In this document: positions 6,910-13,923 of the stretch, one piece after another
How the letters are laid out: each line of letters opens with the position of its first letter
Position numbering within the stretch: position 1 is the first letter of the stretch
Origin: Clostridium sp. AM33-3
Lineage (GTDB): Bacteria; Bacillota; Clostridia; Lachnospirales; Lachnospiraceae
Assembly (NCBI RefSeq): GCF_003480315.1
Contig: NZ_QUIV01000035.1
Span: 1 to 23,325, forward strand
Direction: 5' to 3'
Length of the DNA: 23,325 nt
Notes under the pieces: model-generated
The model's input: the letters and a program-made list of their open reading frames with translations, nothing else
Told to the model about the DNA's origin: nothing
The model's database searches: none
Program-made: the position numbers and the translations under genes

Positions 6910-7489
6910 TAGTAAAAAGTGACAATTGCTCGTACTCCTGCTTATGTTCCAAAAGCGGAGGAATTTTGGTGAGAAGCTTTTCTGCAGCACCAAAATCCTG
7001 AATCCAAGGCATAACTTCTTCTGGCATAAGCACCAATGGCATCCGATCATGAACGGGTAATACAGAAGCATTCGGAGAGGTTGTCAGGATGGTGAACTGA
7101 TTGTCTTTCGCAGTTGGCTGCCAGATTCCTGCCATGTAGAGAATTTTGGATTGCGGCATGGTAAAAGAAACCCTCTCGTTCGCTTTGTTCCACTCATAAA
7201 AGCCTGCTGCAGGAATCACGCACCGACAATGCCTTATACTATCCCGAAAAGATGGCTTAGAAAGAACCGTTTCTGCTCTTGCATTAATGAGCAAACCCTC
7301 CTGATACTTACTCATAAAGCCCCAGCACATGTGTTCCGGGTGCACCTCCCCCATTTCCATCAACACCACAGCCATATCAGTGGGCCGCACATCGCCTCGC
7401 GTCACTTTTAACTTAGAATCATCAATCTGTTTGCATATCTTCTTGATTTCACGCCACATTTCACCATCTATAAAATACCTTCCGCACAT
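6851..7489 (-). CDS. SRAP/YedK-HMCES abasic-site processing protein with altered C-terminus
   Basis: A 212-aa member of the SOS-response-associated peptidase family, which crosslinks to abasic sites in single-stranded DNA to protect them. The catalytic Cys2 is exposed after removal of Met1 (MCGRYF), and the family motifs GFYEW (catalytic Glu) and VHDRMPLVL (catalytic His) are intact, so the active core is complete. The last 15 or so residues (TNSAGVSGGCDYDVDSERNG) are not SRAP-like. They come from a DUF4186 gene tail read in the wrong frame, and the natural end was probably near EQLSLF. GAGGAG lies 6 bases before the ATG. It is the third gene of the SOS operon, 10 bases after the 104-aa gene. 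Probably still functional, since the core is untouched. Confidence 0.9.
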   Translation of the reverse strand: MCGRYFIDGEMWREIKKICKQIDDSKLKVTRGDVRPTDMAVVLMEMGEVHPEHMCWGFMSKYQEGLLINARAETVLSKPSFRDSIRHCRCVIPAAGFYEWNKANERVSFTMPQSKILYMAGIWQPTAKDNQFTILTTSPNASVLPVHDRMPLVLMPEEVMPWIQDFGAAEKLLTKIPPLLEHKQEYEQLSLFTNSAGVSGGCDYDVDSERNG

Positions 7490-7499
7490 GTTCTTCTCC

Positions 7500-7814
7500 T
7501 CATACCAGCATCACCCATTTACAGGCCTCTAAATAAAAAATCAACTTAAATTCCCGGATGAGCCCGCCAATTACAGCTTCACAGCCATACTCGCGGCTCG
7601 GAATCCCTGAGTAATTTTTATCTTCCGTGTATTTTACCAGGATATCCCGGACTGTCTGAATATCTCCATTATCGTCTTCAAATTTAAAATACTGCGGCAT
7701 GACCTTGCCAGTCGCAGTAAACCACGTTGAACAGGCGATGTGAAACATAGTCCCCCGTGGTATCTCGCTGTCCACCGCTATTCCATACTTAGTTGCATCT
7801 GCAAATCCAGGCAT
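7500..7814 (-). CDS. Conserved unknown protein between polymerase IV and SRAP genes
   Basis: A 104-aa protein with no motif that I can assign to a named family. It has no signal peptide. It contains a mixed charged/aromatic body, DNGDIQTVRDILVKYTEDKNYSG, and ends in a hydrophobic KLIFYLEACKWVMLV. There is one Gly-rich turn, EYGCEAVIGGLIREFKL. The ATG follows AAGGAG with long (about 11 base) spacing. It starts 19 bases after the polymerase IV stop and ends 10 bases before the SRAP start, so it is almost certainly in the LexA-controlled operon and should be damage-induced. A role in translesion synthesis or abasic-site handling is inferred from context only. Confidence 0.75.
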   Translation of the reverse strand: MPGFADATKYGIAVDSEIPRGTMFHIACSTWFTATGKVMPQYFKFEDDNGDIQTVRDILVKYTEDKNYSGIPSREYGCEAVIGGLIREFKLIFYLEACKWVMLV

Positions 7815-7833
7815 GCCACATCAACTCCTTTTA

Positions 7834-9096
7834 TTATAGTATCCGTTCTTTAGAATAATCAACTGTTCGTTTTTCTCTGCTGATGCCTCCTGCCATATGA
7901 TCCATTTCCATACTTCCTGTTGTTGATAAAAAGCATGCCCTTTTTATACTGTCCATTCCATACTTTTTCCGTATCCGGTCCACAGTTTTTTCCATCGTTT
8001 TTGCTTTTTCATAGTCAACGGTATCGAATAGCTGCATCTGCCGGAATTGGTCCGTTGTGACGCGGCTGGTATGGATTCCGAGATGTCTCAGCGGGATGCC
8101 GTCCCATAGTTCTGATAGGCACTGGCAGGCAGCATGGTAAATTTCCATGGTGAGATCTGTTGGTACGGAAAGTGTGATCTGGTGGCCATAAAATCGCAGG
8201 TCCCAGTCTCTCAGGCTGATAGAAACAACGCCGATTTTTACGCCATCGGCTCTCAGCTTTGCAGCAATGGTTTCAGAGAGAGATAAGAGATACTGCTTTG
8301 CAATGCCTGGCTCTGTAACATCCTGCGTGGTCGTTAGGGAATTTCCATAGCCCTTGGCAGGCGGTGGTGTATCAATCACTGCGATTTCATCTATTCCATT
8401 TGCGTACTGTCGGATAAGCAATCCATGCGATTTCATGTGAGCCTGTAAGATGTCGGGATCTATTGCGGCCAATTCTCCGATGGTATGAATACCAAGCTTT
8501 CTGAGCTTATTAAGCGATGCATGCCCCACGTAAAACAGATCACTTACTGGAAGCGGCCACATCTTCGTTTGGATTTCCGTTTTCCATAATGTGTGAACCT
8601 GATCCGGTTTCGTGAAATCAGAAGCCATCTTTGCCAGAAGTTTATTTTCAGAAACACCGATATTGACAGTAAAACCAAGTTCTTCATGTATTCGGTCTTT
8701 CATTTCATATGCTGTTTGTTCTGGAGCATTACAGCAATCAGTCATGTCCAGGAATGCTTCATCAATGCTGTACTGTTCAATCTTGTCTGTATACTCACTG
8801 AGCAGCTTTATAAGCGCCTTTGAGGACCTATTATACAAATCATAGTTCGGAGGAACCAGGATTAGGTTAGGACATTTTTCTTTTGCAGAAACGACAGTCT
8901 CTCCGGTCTGGATATGAAATTTCTTAGCCAGAATGGACTTAGCCAGGATGATACCATGCCGTTTTTCCTGATCCCCACCCACGGCACTCACCATCTCTCG
9001 CAAATCCTGTTTTCCGCCAAGATGGTGAATCCGATAGCAAGCTTCCCAGGACAGAAATGCTGAATTCACATCTACGTGAAAAATGATCCTCTTCAT
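7834..9096 (-). CDS. dinB: DNA polymerase IV (Y-family translesion polymerase)
   Basis: A 420-aa Y-family polymerase that copies past damaged bases. The catalytic acidic residues are visible: Asp9 in FHVDVNSAFLSWE and Asp112/Glu113 in YSIDEAFLDMTD. The helix-hairpin-helix thumb region has VGHASLNKLRKLGIHTIGELA, and a probable sliding-clamp motif QMQLF lies in the little-finger/tail region near residue 360. The VDVNSAFLSWE form (rather than DMDAFFASVE) is common in Firmicutes. The ATG at 9096 follows AAGGAGGTGGAT; a start at 9120 would overlap the LexA box and has no site. It is first in an operon with the unknown 104-aa gene and the SRAP gene, under a promoter with a LexA box. The protein is complete. 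Confidence 0.95.
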   Translation of the reverse strand: MKRIIFHVDVNSAFLSWEACYRIHHLGGKQDLREMVSAVGGDQEKRHGIILAKSILAKKFHIQTGETVVSAKEKCPNLILVPPNYDLYNRSSKALIKLLSEYTDKIEQYSIDEAFLDMTDCCNAPEQTAYEMKDRIHEELGFTVNIGVSENKLLAKMASDFTKPDQVHTLWKTEIQTKMWPLPVSDLFYVGHASLNKLRKLGIHTIGELAAIDPDILQAHMKSHGLLIRQYANGIDEIAVIDTPPPAKGYGNSLTTTQDVTEPGIAKQYLLSLSETIAAKLRADGVKIGVVSISLRDWDLRFYGHQITLSVPTDLTMEIYHAACQCLSELWDGIPLRHLGIHTSRVTTDQFRQMQLFDTVDYEKAKTMEKTVDRIRKKYGMDSIKRACFLSTTGSMEMDHMAGGISREKRTVDYSKERIL

Positions 9097-9113
9097 ATCC
9101 ACCTCCTTGTACT

Positions 9114-9127
9114 CGAACATTTGTTCT
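9114..9127 (-). promoter_or_regulatory. LexA (SOS) box
   Basis: On the minus strand GAAC-AAAT-GTTC with a flanking G gives an exact Gram-positive LexA/DinR operator core. It lies 5 bases downstream of the -10 of the dinB promoter and 18 bases before the dinB ATG, where bound repressor would block transcription. Confidence 0.9.
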
Positions 9128-9132
9128 ATTTT

Positions 9133-9161
9133 ATTCTAAGCTTTTCCTATACAGATGTCAA
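9133..9161 (-). promoter_or_regulatory. Promoter of the dinB SOS operon
   Basis: TTGACA (9161-9156) and TAGAAT (9138-9133) are separated by exactly 17 bases on the minus strand. The LexA box follows immediately. This is a strong sigma-A promoter. Confidence 0.85.
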
Positions 9162-9292
9162 GCCGGGAATTTAGCGTTTTTCCTGCAAATGTACTGGAAA
9201 TTTATTACTGTTCAGAGGCAATTATCAAAGAGAAGGGTTTGAAATCCAGTGCAATGGCATTGATGAAGCTACCGGGGAAAGAGATTATGTAA
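9155..9292 (+). other. Short unrecognised open frame antisense to the dinB promoter
   Basis: An ATG-started 45-codon frame (begins MSSREFSVFPANVLEIYY, ends LPGKEIM) fills most of the gap between dinB and the YjbR gene. No ribosome binding site precedes it and I recognise no family. It may be a remnant of a lost gene or chance. Otherwise 9162-9305 holds nothing I can identify. Confidence 0.2.
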
Positions 9293-9305
9293 TGGCATGG
9301 CAGAG

Positions 9306-9330
9306 AAAAAGGCAGAGATTTCTCTCCGCC
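9306..9330 (-). terminator. Intrinsic terminator after the YjbR gene
   Basis: GGCGGAGA-GAAA-TCTCTGCC forms an 8-bp stem with one G-U pair and a GNRA-type tetraloop, followed by TTTTT on the minus strand. It begins on the last base of the YjbR stop codon and isolates this operon from the dinB promoter downstream. Confidence 0.88.
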
Positions 9331-9707
9331 TAAATTCCTTTTCTATTCTTCTTTTTCTTTACCGCCGTTGCCTGAAAGCTCCAGTCTATAAGGCGCTTCA
9401 CTGTTTCATCGTTCAGCGACTCTTCCAGCAAAGCCGAGAGCCACTGGGTTTTATTCATATGGTATGCCGGAGAAAACCCTGGTTGCTGGCGAAGGTAGCT
9501 TGCAAAAACCGGATCGCACTTTACGTTCAGGATATCTACTTCGCCCTCTCCATCCAGACCGATTTTGCCTCGATCAACTTCCATAACAAGGCCGTACCAT
9601 TTTCCATTATCTGAATGGCGCAGCACTGCATTCCAATCGTGCCAAGGGTAGTCCGGCTCTGTTTTATACTGCTGGCGGCAGTACTCAAATACTTCTTTCC
9701 TGGTCAT
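9330..9707 (-). CDS. MmcQ/YjbR family protein (CyaY-like fold)
   Basis: A 125-aa protein of the MmcQ/YjbR family, small proteins with a CyaY-like alpha/beta fold and double-wing DNA-binding annotation but no settled function. Family marks are MTRKEVFEYCRQQYKTEPDYPW at the start, the NAVLRHSDNGKWYGLVM strand, VDILNVKCDPVFASYLRQQPGFSPAYHMNKTQWLSALL (the KCDP...G..PAYHMNK core) and the C-terminal LIDWSF. The basic tail KKKKNRKG is a minor oddity. Its start overlaps the end of the DUF4186 gene by 23 bases, so translation is probably coupled. A terminator follows at once. Confidence 0.85.
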   Translation of the reverse strand: MTRKEVFEYCRQQYKTEPDYPWHDWNAVLRHSDNGKWYGLVMEVDRGKIGLDGEGEVDILNVKCDPVFASYLRQQPGFSPAYHMNKTQWLSALLEESLNDETVKRLIDWSFQATAVKKKKNRKGI

Positions 9708-10104
9708 CTTCGTCCATCTCTTTCTGAATCCAGGTCATAATCACATCCACAAGATACTCCTGCTGAATCTGGCTTAGTTCTCTTCCCGGCTGCATCTTGT
9801 GCCACTTTCGGATACATTCCCGACAGCAGGTTGCTGTAGCATGCTGCGCAATAAACACAGGATGGCCCCGCATCGGAGTCTGCTTCCCATCGTTTGGAAT
9901 CACAGCCGGAGCTTCCCGCTTTGCAATGAAATCCCTGGCATGCTGCCGGATCGTCTCCAAACCTTTTTCCCGGACATATTCTCTATCTTTTTTTTTCAAA
10001 TGGAAACCACTCCGGAATTTCGAATTATCTAACCGTTCAAACAGCTGTGTATACCATTCATCTTTTGTCATTAGTCTTCCCAGCTCTCTGTAAATTTCTT
10101 TCAT
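9685..10104 (-). CDS. DUF4186 domain-containing protein
   Basis: A 139-aa protein of family DUF4186, function unknown. The core is clear: NSKFRSGFHLKKKDREYVREKGLETIRQHARDF, then the strongly conserved NDGKQTPMRGHPVFIAQHATATCCRECIRKWH with a Cys-Cys-x-x-Cys that may bind metal, and a C-terminal EYLVDVIMTWI helix. The ATG at 10104 overlaps the stop of the upstream GNAT frame as ATGA, supporting translational coupling; an ATG at 10071 after GGGAAG is an alternative start giving 128 aa. A diverged copy of its 3' 60 bases is found at 6850-6909. The last residues, DDQERSI, are encoded within the overlap with the YjbR gene. Confidence 0.85.
   Translation of the reverse strand: MKEIYRELGRLMTKDEWYTQLFERLDNSKFRSGFHLKKKDREYVREKGLETIRQHARDFIAKREAPAVIPNDGKQTPMRGHPVFIAQHATATCCRECIRKWHKMQPGRELSQIQQEYLVDVIMTWIQKEMDEDDQERSI
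9709..9768 (-). repeat. Source-like copy of the repeated DUF4186 3' segment
   Basis: This 60-base stretch inside the DUF4186 gene is about 53/60 identical to 6850-6909 at the SRAP 3' end. Here it is in its proper coding frame, so this is the intact version. The divergence suggests the other copy came from a related, now lost DUF4186 gene rather than a very recent duplication. Confidence 0.8.
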
Positions 10105-10625
10105 AATACATATTCATACATACTGAAAGCGATTTTTCCTGTTGAAGGATAATCCAGCTCTACATCTCCTTTGTACTGGAAGCCAAAATTCTCATACAAT
10201 CTTTTCCCTGGCACATTCTATGGTAATGTGTCCAGACGGATTGCAATATCTTTCTGATTTTTACAAACTTCCACTGCTTTCCCTAACAGCTTTTTTCCTA
10301 CCCCTTTCCCCTGACATGCAGGCGCCGTTGCGAGTAAATGTAACACAGCAATTCCATCATCCGAATCCTTCGTTTGCCAGTTCACAAACTGATATCCTTC
10401 TCCCTGGAAATGATTCAAAATAAATGCTCCGATAATCTCATGATTTTCTGTAGCAATATATAAAGTGTTTGCCCCTATTGCGCCAGCAATGTCCGATAAT
10501 ACTGGGTAAATGCCTTTTTCCCATTTTGGACAATAAGGAGTTCCTTTCATTGTATCAACCAGCCGATAGTAAAAATACAGGACCTGGCATTCCTCGCCGT
10601 CCCTTGCCTTTCGTATCTCAATCAT
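10101..10625 (-). pseudogene. GNAT acetyltransferase gene interrupted by one in-frame TAG
   Basis: The first 135 codons encode a GNAT-fold N-acetyltransferase: MIEIRKARDGEECQ at the start, YIATENHEIIGAFILNHF, and the acetyl-CoA loop LATAPACQGKGVGKKLLGKAVEVCK. After IRLDTLP comes TAG at 10220-10218, and the same frame then runs on for 38 codons (NVPGKRLYENFGFQYKGDVE...), the usual C-terminal GNAT motif, to a TGA at 10103-10101. A single change, for example from TGG, would explain it. The truncated product lacks the last strand-helix-strand and is probably inactive. The TGA overlaps the DUF4186 ATG. The ATG at 10625 has GAGGAG at a long spacing (about 15 bases). Substrate unknown. Confidence 0.85.
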
Positions 10626-10654
10626 AAATTTATCTAACGCTCCTCAATTTTTCT

Positions 10655-11005
10655 CTAAAATCCAACCGCTTTTCTTTCCACGGCACTGTCCAGCACTGCT
10701 CTAAGTTCCTCCGCACTGCTCACCCGGGCACCCTCAAAGCGGCCGTTATTTCCATTAATCTCATTGAGCCATTTCTTCTTTTCTAACAAAGCCCTGGTAT
10801 CCGTGTAGTATGATGACAGAATGTAAATATTTTCCCCGCGGTTCATGGCATCACGCATGAAATCCAACAAGTCCGTTTCTGGTTCCAAGTCTGCATAGTA
10901 TCCAGGCTTTCTGGTTTCATCAACAGGCACATCACGCCATTTTGCAATGGTGCCGTCCATATCAAAGTAAACCCGACTATCATTTAATCCCACTTTTTTC
11001 TGCAT
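10655..11005 (-). CDS. Short HAD / 5'-nucleotidase-like protein, probably truncated
   Basis: A 116-aa protein starting at an ATG 8 bases after AAGGAG. Residues near 12-22 (RVYFDMDGTIAKW) are HAD motif I with the nucleophile Asp and the second Asp, and IYILSSYYTDTRALLEKKKWLNE matches motif II and the following helix of deoxyribonucleotidase-like proteins. After WLNE the sequence turns into NGNNGRFEGARVSSAEELRAVLDSAVERKAVGF, which is not family-like, and motifs III (Lys) and IV (DD) are missing. Relatives are usually well over 150 aa. This looks like a gene cut and joined to foreign sequence, so catalysis is doubtful. It is first in the group leading into the GNAT, DUF4186 and YjbR genes. Confidence 0.6.
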   Translation of the reverse strand: MQKKVGLNDSRVYFDMDGTIAKWRDVPVDETRKPGYYADLEPETDLLDFMRDAMNRGENIYILSSYYTDTRALLEKKKWLNEINGNNGRFEGARVSSAEELRAVLDSAVERKAVGF

Positions 11006-11474
11006 ATTCTCTGCTCCTTCTTCTTCTAAACTTTTCCACTTTTCTACAAAAAGAATATGGGAAACAGTACTCAAAATAAAATTCCAAATCCAATCAAAAA
11101 GCATAAAAATTCTCACAAAAAATCTCAATCGCATAAAATAGCCCACAAAAATATAAAAGAACCATCCTCCCGAAGCCGTCATAAAAATTACCATAAAAGA
11201 AACTAAAAGGAAAAGGAAAGGGCCTCGTGCGTTGGTCGGTTATACAAACATCTGTTCCCTATCATAACAGATTCGTCCGACGGTCGCAAGTGTGTGGGGG
11301 AAGGTATTCTTTTTTTGCATGGGGGTTTGGTATTTTTTGTATGTGGGTGGAAAAGGGGGAAGAAGTTTGGCAGAAAAAGAAGCAGAAAAAAATTTCTGCT
11401 TCAAAAAATCATATATGGTAATGCACGTCTATACAAGCCGCATTAACCAGTTGTCGAGAAATTCCATCTGTTCT
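11006..11474. other. Gene-free stretch upstream of the HAD gene
   Basis: About 470 bases with strong composition bias: AT-rich to about 11230, then G-rich on the plus strand to 11370. Open frames here are low-complexity and lack sites. It holds a strong minus-strand terminator (11374-11402). Just beyond it, minus-strand codons at about 11433-11500 read SEHWFHTKEQMEFLDNWLMRLV then stop, which looks like a real protein end but is unassigned. No clear promoter for the HAD gene was found. Confidence 0.5.
11374..11402 (-). terminator. Strong intrinsic terminator
   Basis: GAAGCAGAAA-TTTT-TTTCTGCTTC gives a perfect 10-bp stem with TTTTT after it on the minus strand; the plus strand also has A-rich flanks. 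It would stop transcription coming from the debris and kinase region before the HAD operon. Confidence 0.85.
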
Positions 11475-11687
11475 TTAGTGTGAAACCAATGCTCGGAGCT
11501 TTTCGACATCCTTGAGCTGACTCTGCGTATTCTTGATTTCTGAATTGACACCCTTTAAGGTACTCTGAAGCTTGGTAGTATCACCACCGATCTCGACCGT
11601 GATACCCTTAATTCTACTCCCGCCATAACGCACCTCCTCTCTGCAAAATGGGCATAAAAATTGCCCGGCATTTCTGACGAGCATCAA
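11475..11687 (-). pseudogene. N-terminal fragment of a phage tail tape-measure protein
   Basis: The frame contains SRIKGITVEIGGDTTKLQ followed by STLKGVNSEIKNTQSQLKDVEKL, the typical N-terminus of tail tape-measure proteins of Firmicute siphophages. It breaks off after about 45 codons of homology and ends in unrelated RALVSH. A good site and start, AGAGGAGG then ATGGCGGG, lie just upstream but one base out of frame, so a 1-base deletion separated the start from the gene. The leading residues MMLVRNAGQFLCPFCREEVRYGG are a read-through artefact. A decayed prophage trace with no function expected. Confidence 0.75.
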
Positions 11688-11718
11688 GAAAGCACCGATC
11701 AGATTTCTCCGACCGATG

Positions 11719-11982
11719 CTAATAAACTGCTATTCTATTGAGATTTACAAACTGGAATTTGTAGAAATTCTGATCGGACATATTGTCGTTCTTGATCTTC
11801 CCGGCGGTTTCCATGACAGCTTCCACCAGCAGGCGAATATCCATAACAGAGGTGTCCTCCTGGTGCTGGGTGCTGATAAGAAATGTGGTGATGCGACCCG
11901 TATCATAATCATAGGAAACTTGCGCTTTCGCATCCGACAAGACCAGTGCAAACTTTTCATCAGAATTAACTTCTTTGTTTTC
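11719..11982 (-). pseudogene. Internal fragment of an S-adenosylmethionine synthetase-like gene
   Basis: The minus strand encodes SDEKFALVLSDAKAQVS, then YDYDTGRITTFLISTQHQED and DIRLLVEAVMETA, matching the central MetK segment (DGKxQV...V.STQH). It stops after FVNLNR, where MetK would continue with the glycine-rich FVIGGP. N- and C-terminal parts are missing. The frame begins directly after the TAG of the hybrid kinase, in the same reading frame. MetK relatives occur on phages and plasmids, so this may belong with the tape-measure fragment next to it. Confidence 0.65.
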
Positions 11983-13914
11983 CTAATCGTGTTTAATGTA
12001 TTTAGTGATAGTATCGATTAATTCCTCCATGTTAATCGGCTTGGAAATATGGTCATTCATGCCTGAATCCAGGGATTCCTGAATATCATCTATAAAAGCA
12101 TTTGCAGACAAAGCTATAATTGGAATCGTAACTGCATCGGACCGCTCTATACCCAAGGCTCGAATGACTTTTGCTGCTTGGTGTCCATCCATGTTTGGCA
12201 TCATAATATCCATCAAAATAAGATCGTATGTGCCTCGTGGATGATTTTTAAACAAATCCACAACTTCTTTTCCGTCTGATGCGCGTGTTACGGTCATACC
12301 AGCATCTTCCAGTATTATCGTAGCAAGTTCAGCATTTAGATCATTATCCTCAGCCATAAGAACATGAATACCCGTCAAATCTCTATGTAGATGTTGTTTT
12401 TGTTCTGATTGAATAACCTGTTCTGGCAACTCCAGTGGGATCTCCACTGTGAATGTAGAACCTACACCTTTTTTGCTCTCAACAGCAATCGAACCGCCCA
12501 TCATATCCACATATTTTTTTGTGATGGCCATACCAAGACCGGTTCCCTTATATTGAGTTCTGGCATTAGCATCATCTTCTTGTGAAAACGGATCGAATAA
12601 TTTTTTCTGGAACTCTTCGCTCATGCCAATACCGTTATCTCGAACAACATAACGAGTTATGATATGTTTCTCATCCGCTCCTGGGTAACTGCTGATATCC
12701 AAAGTAATCTTTCCGCCGTCCTTTGTGAATTTCACAGCATTACCAAGAAGATTCACCAAAACTTCTCGGATACGCACAACATCCGCAAGGACATATGGGT
12801 TCTTTGGGATTTCTCGATGTACTTCAAACTTAAGATCTCGATTATAAAGAAGTCCATTCATAATCGCCTGGACGTTATCTGTCAATTGAGTAATGTCCAC
12901 TGGCTCAGGCGAAATAGTAACTTTTCCACTTTCAATGCGAGTAAAATCCAGAACGTCATTCAACAAAGAGAGAAGATGATTCGAACTTTTTTGAACTTTC
13001 TCCAAGCTATCATGAATATCTGAAACCGTGTTCTGGTGAAGCGCAATGTTTGTAAATCCAATAATGGCATTCATCGGCGTTCTGATGTCATGGCTCATAC
13101 TAAGCAAAAACGCAGATTTTGCTTTGTTGGCAGCCTCTGCTTCCTCAGCGGCGTTCATTAATAATTGTTTTTGTTTTTGCTCTTCTGCCTTGCTTTTCTG
13201 GTAAACATAATAGGTATATAGACAAATTAAAAGCAATACAGTTCCTGCGACTAAACCGCAGATGATGGAAATATGATTCGTCTCTTCAACCATTCCATAA
13301 GCTGATTGCATATCCATTTCAATGCAAAATGCGCCAATGATTTCTCCTGTCCCATCATGATTTGCGCTTACAGGATAGCAAGCCGTAAAAATCGGCCCCC
13401 ATGTTGTATCAATGATATCCTGAGAGTACACATTCTCCCCAGAAATAGCCCTATCAATATACGGAACCATTTCTTCCTCAATATAATCTCCAGGGTGTCT
13501 TACATCATCCGCATCCGGATCCAAACCGTCTACCACATAAACGAGTTTTCCTTCTTCATTTTTTGTAGCGGTGTAAATATATCGAGTAGAATTCAGTGTT
13601 CTGATTTCATTGAAATATGAAGAAATATCCTTATATAATTGCTTCTTTTCATCAGATTGATCTTTGATTTGATCAAAATCTTCTTTGCCGATTCTTCCAT
13701 TCACAAGTTTGTGTACTGCATCTGCACTCGCTGTGTCACGTGTGATTTCTGTTTCAAGGGCGGTCTTAGTGTAAGAACTTTGCAGAATAAATGTGTACGA
13801 CGCTATTACCAAAATCATCAAAAGCCCCGCAATCACAAAGATACTGCCTGTATTCTTCAGCCTAAGGAGTTTTTTCAAATTAATTCCTTCTTTTGTTTTC
13901 TTCATGCTGCTCAT
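11983..13914 (-). CDS. Hybrid sensor histidine kinase / response regulator
   Basis: A complete 643-aa membrane kinase. Transmembrane helices at about 24-44 and 215-237 flank an extracellular sensor of roughly 170 residues (Cache-like; GPIFTACYPV and EIIGAFCIEMDM are typical strands). A short coiled coil (EEAEAANKAK) leads to HisKA with His275 in SMSHDIRTP, then HATPase_c with N-box NLLGNAVKFT, G1 DNGIGM, F-box DPFSQED and G2 GTGLGMAI. A C-terminal receiver (about 516-638) has the acidic pair AEDND, phospho-acceptor Asp569 in LILMDIMMP and Lys625 in ISKPI. There is no HPt or output domain, so it needs a partner. It starts 10 bases after the truncated CHASE kinase and lies behind the same riboswitch. 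The sensed ligand is unknown. Confidence 0.93.
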   Translation of the reverse strand: MSSMKKTKEGINLKKLLRLKNTGSIFVIAGLLMILVIASYTFILQSSYTKTALETEITRDTASADAVHKLVNGRIGKEDFDQIKDQSDEKKQLYKDISSYFNEIRTLNSTRYIYTATKNEEGKLVYVVDGLDPDADDVRHPGDYIEEEMVPYIDRAISGENVYSQDIIDTTWGPIFTACYPVSANHDGTGEIIGAFCIEMDMQSAYGMVEETNHISIICGLVAGTVLLLICLYTYYVYQKSKAEEQKQKQLLMNAAEEAEAANKAKSAFLLSMSHDIRTPMNAIIGFTNIALHQNTVSDIHDSLEKVQKSSNHLLSLLNDVLDFTRIESGKVTISPEPVDITQLTDNVQAIMNGLLYNRDLKFEVHREIPKNPYVLADVVRIREVLVNLLGNAVKFTKDGGKITLDISSYPGADEKHIITRYVVRDNGIGMSEEFQKKLFDPFSQEDDANARTQYKGTGLGMAITKKYVDMMGGSIAVESKKGVGSTFTVEIPLELPEQVIQSEQKQHLHRDLTGIHVLMAEDNDLNAELATIILEDAGMTVTRASDGKEVVDLFKNHPRGTYDLILMDIMMPNMDGHQAAKVIRALGIERSDAVTIPIIALSANAFIDDIQESLDSGMNDHISKPINMEELIDTITKYIKHD

Positions 13915-13923
13915 TCACATCCT

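Noticed and set aside
6850..9768. The two similar 60-base segments as a CRISPR or IS-related repeat
   Set aside because: Only two copies, both coding-derived in the same frame of DUF4186; recombination of a gene tail explains them.
11227..11483. Plus-strand frames of about 60 codons in the G-rich stretch
   Set aside because: Low complexity, no ribosome site, no family resemblance, and they run through a terminator hairpin.
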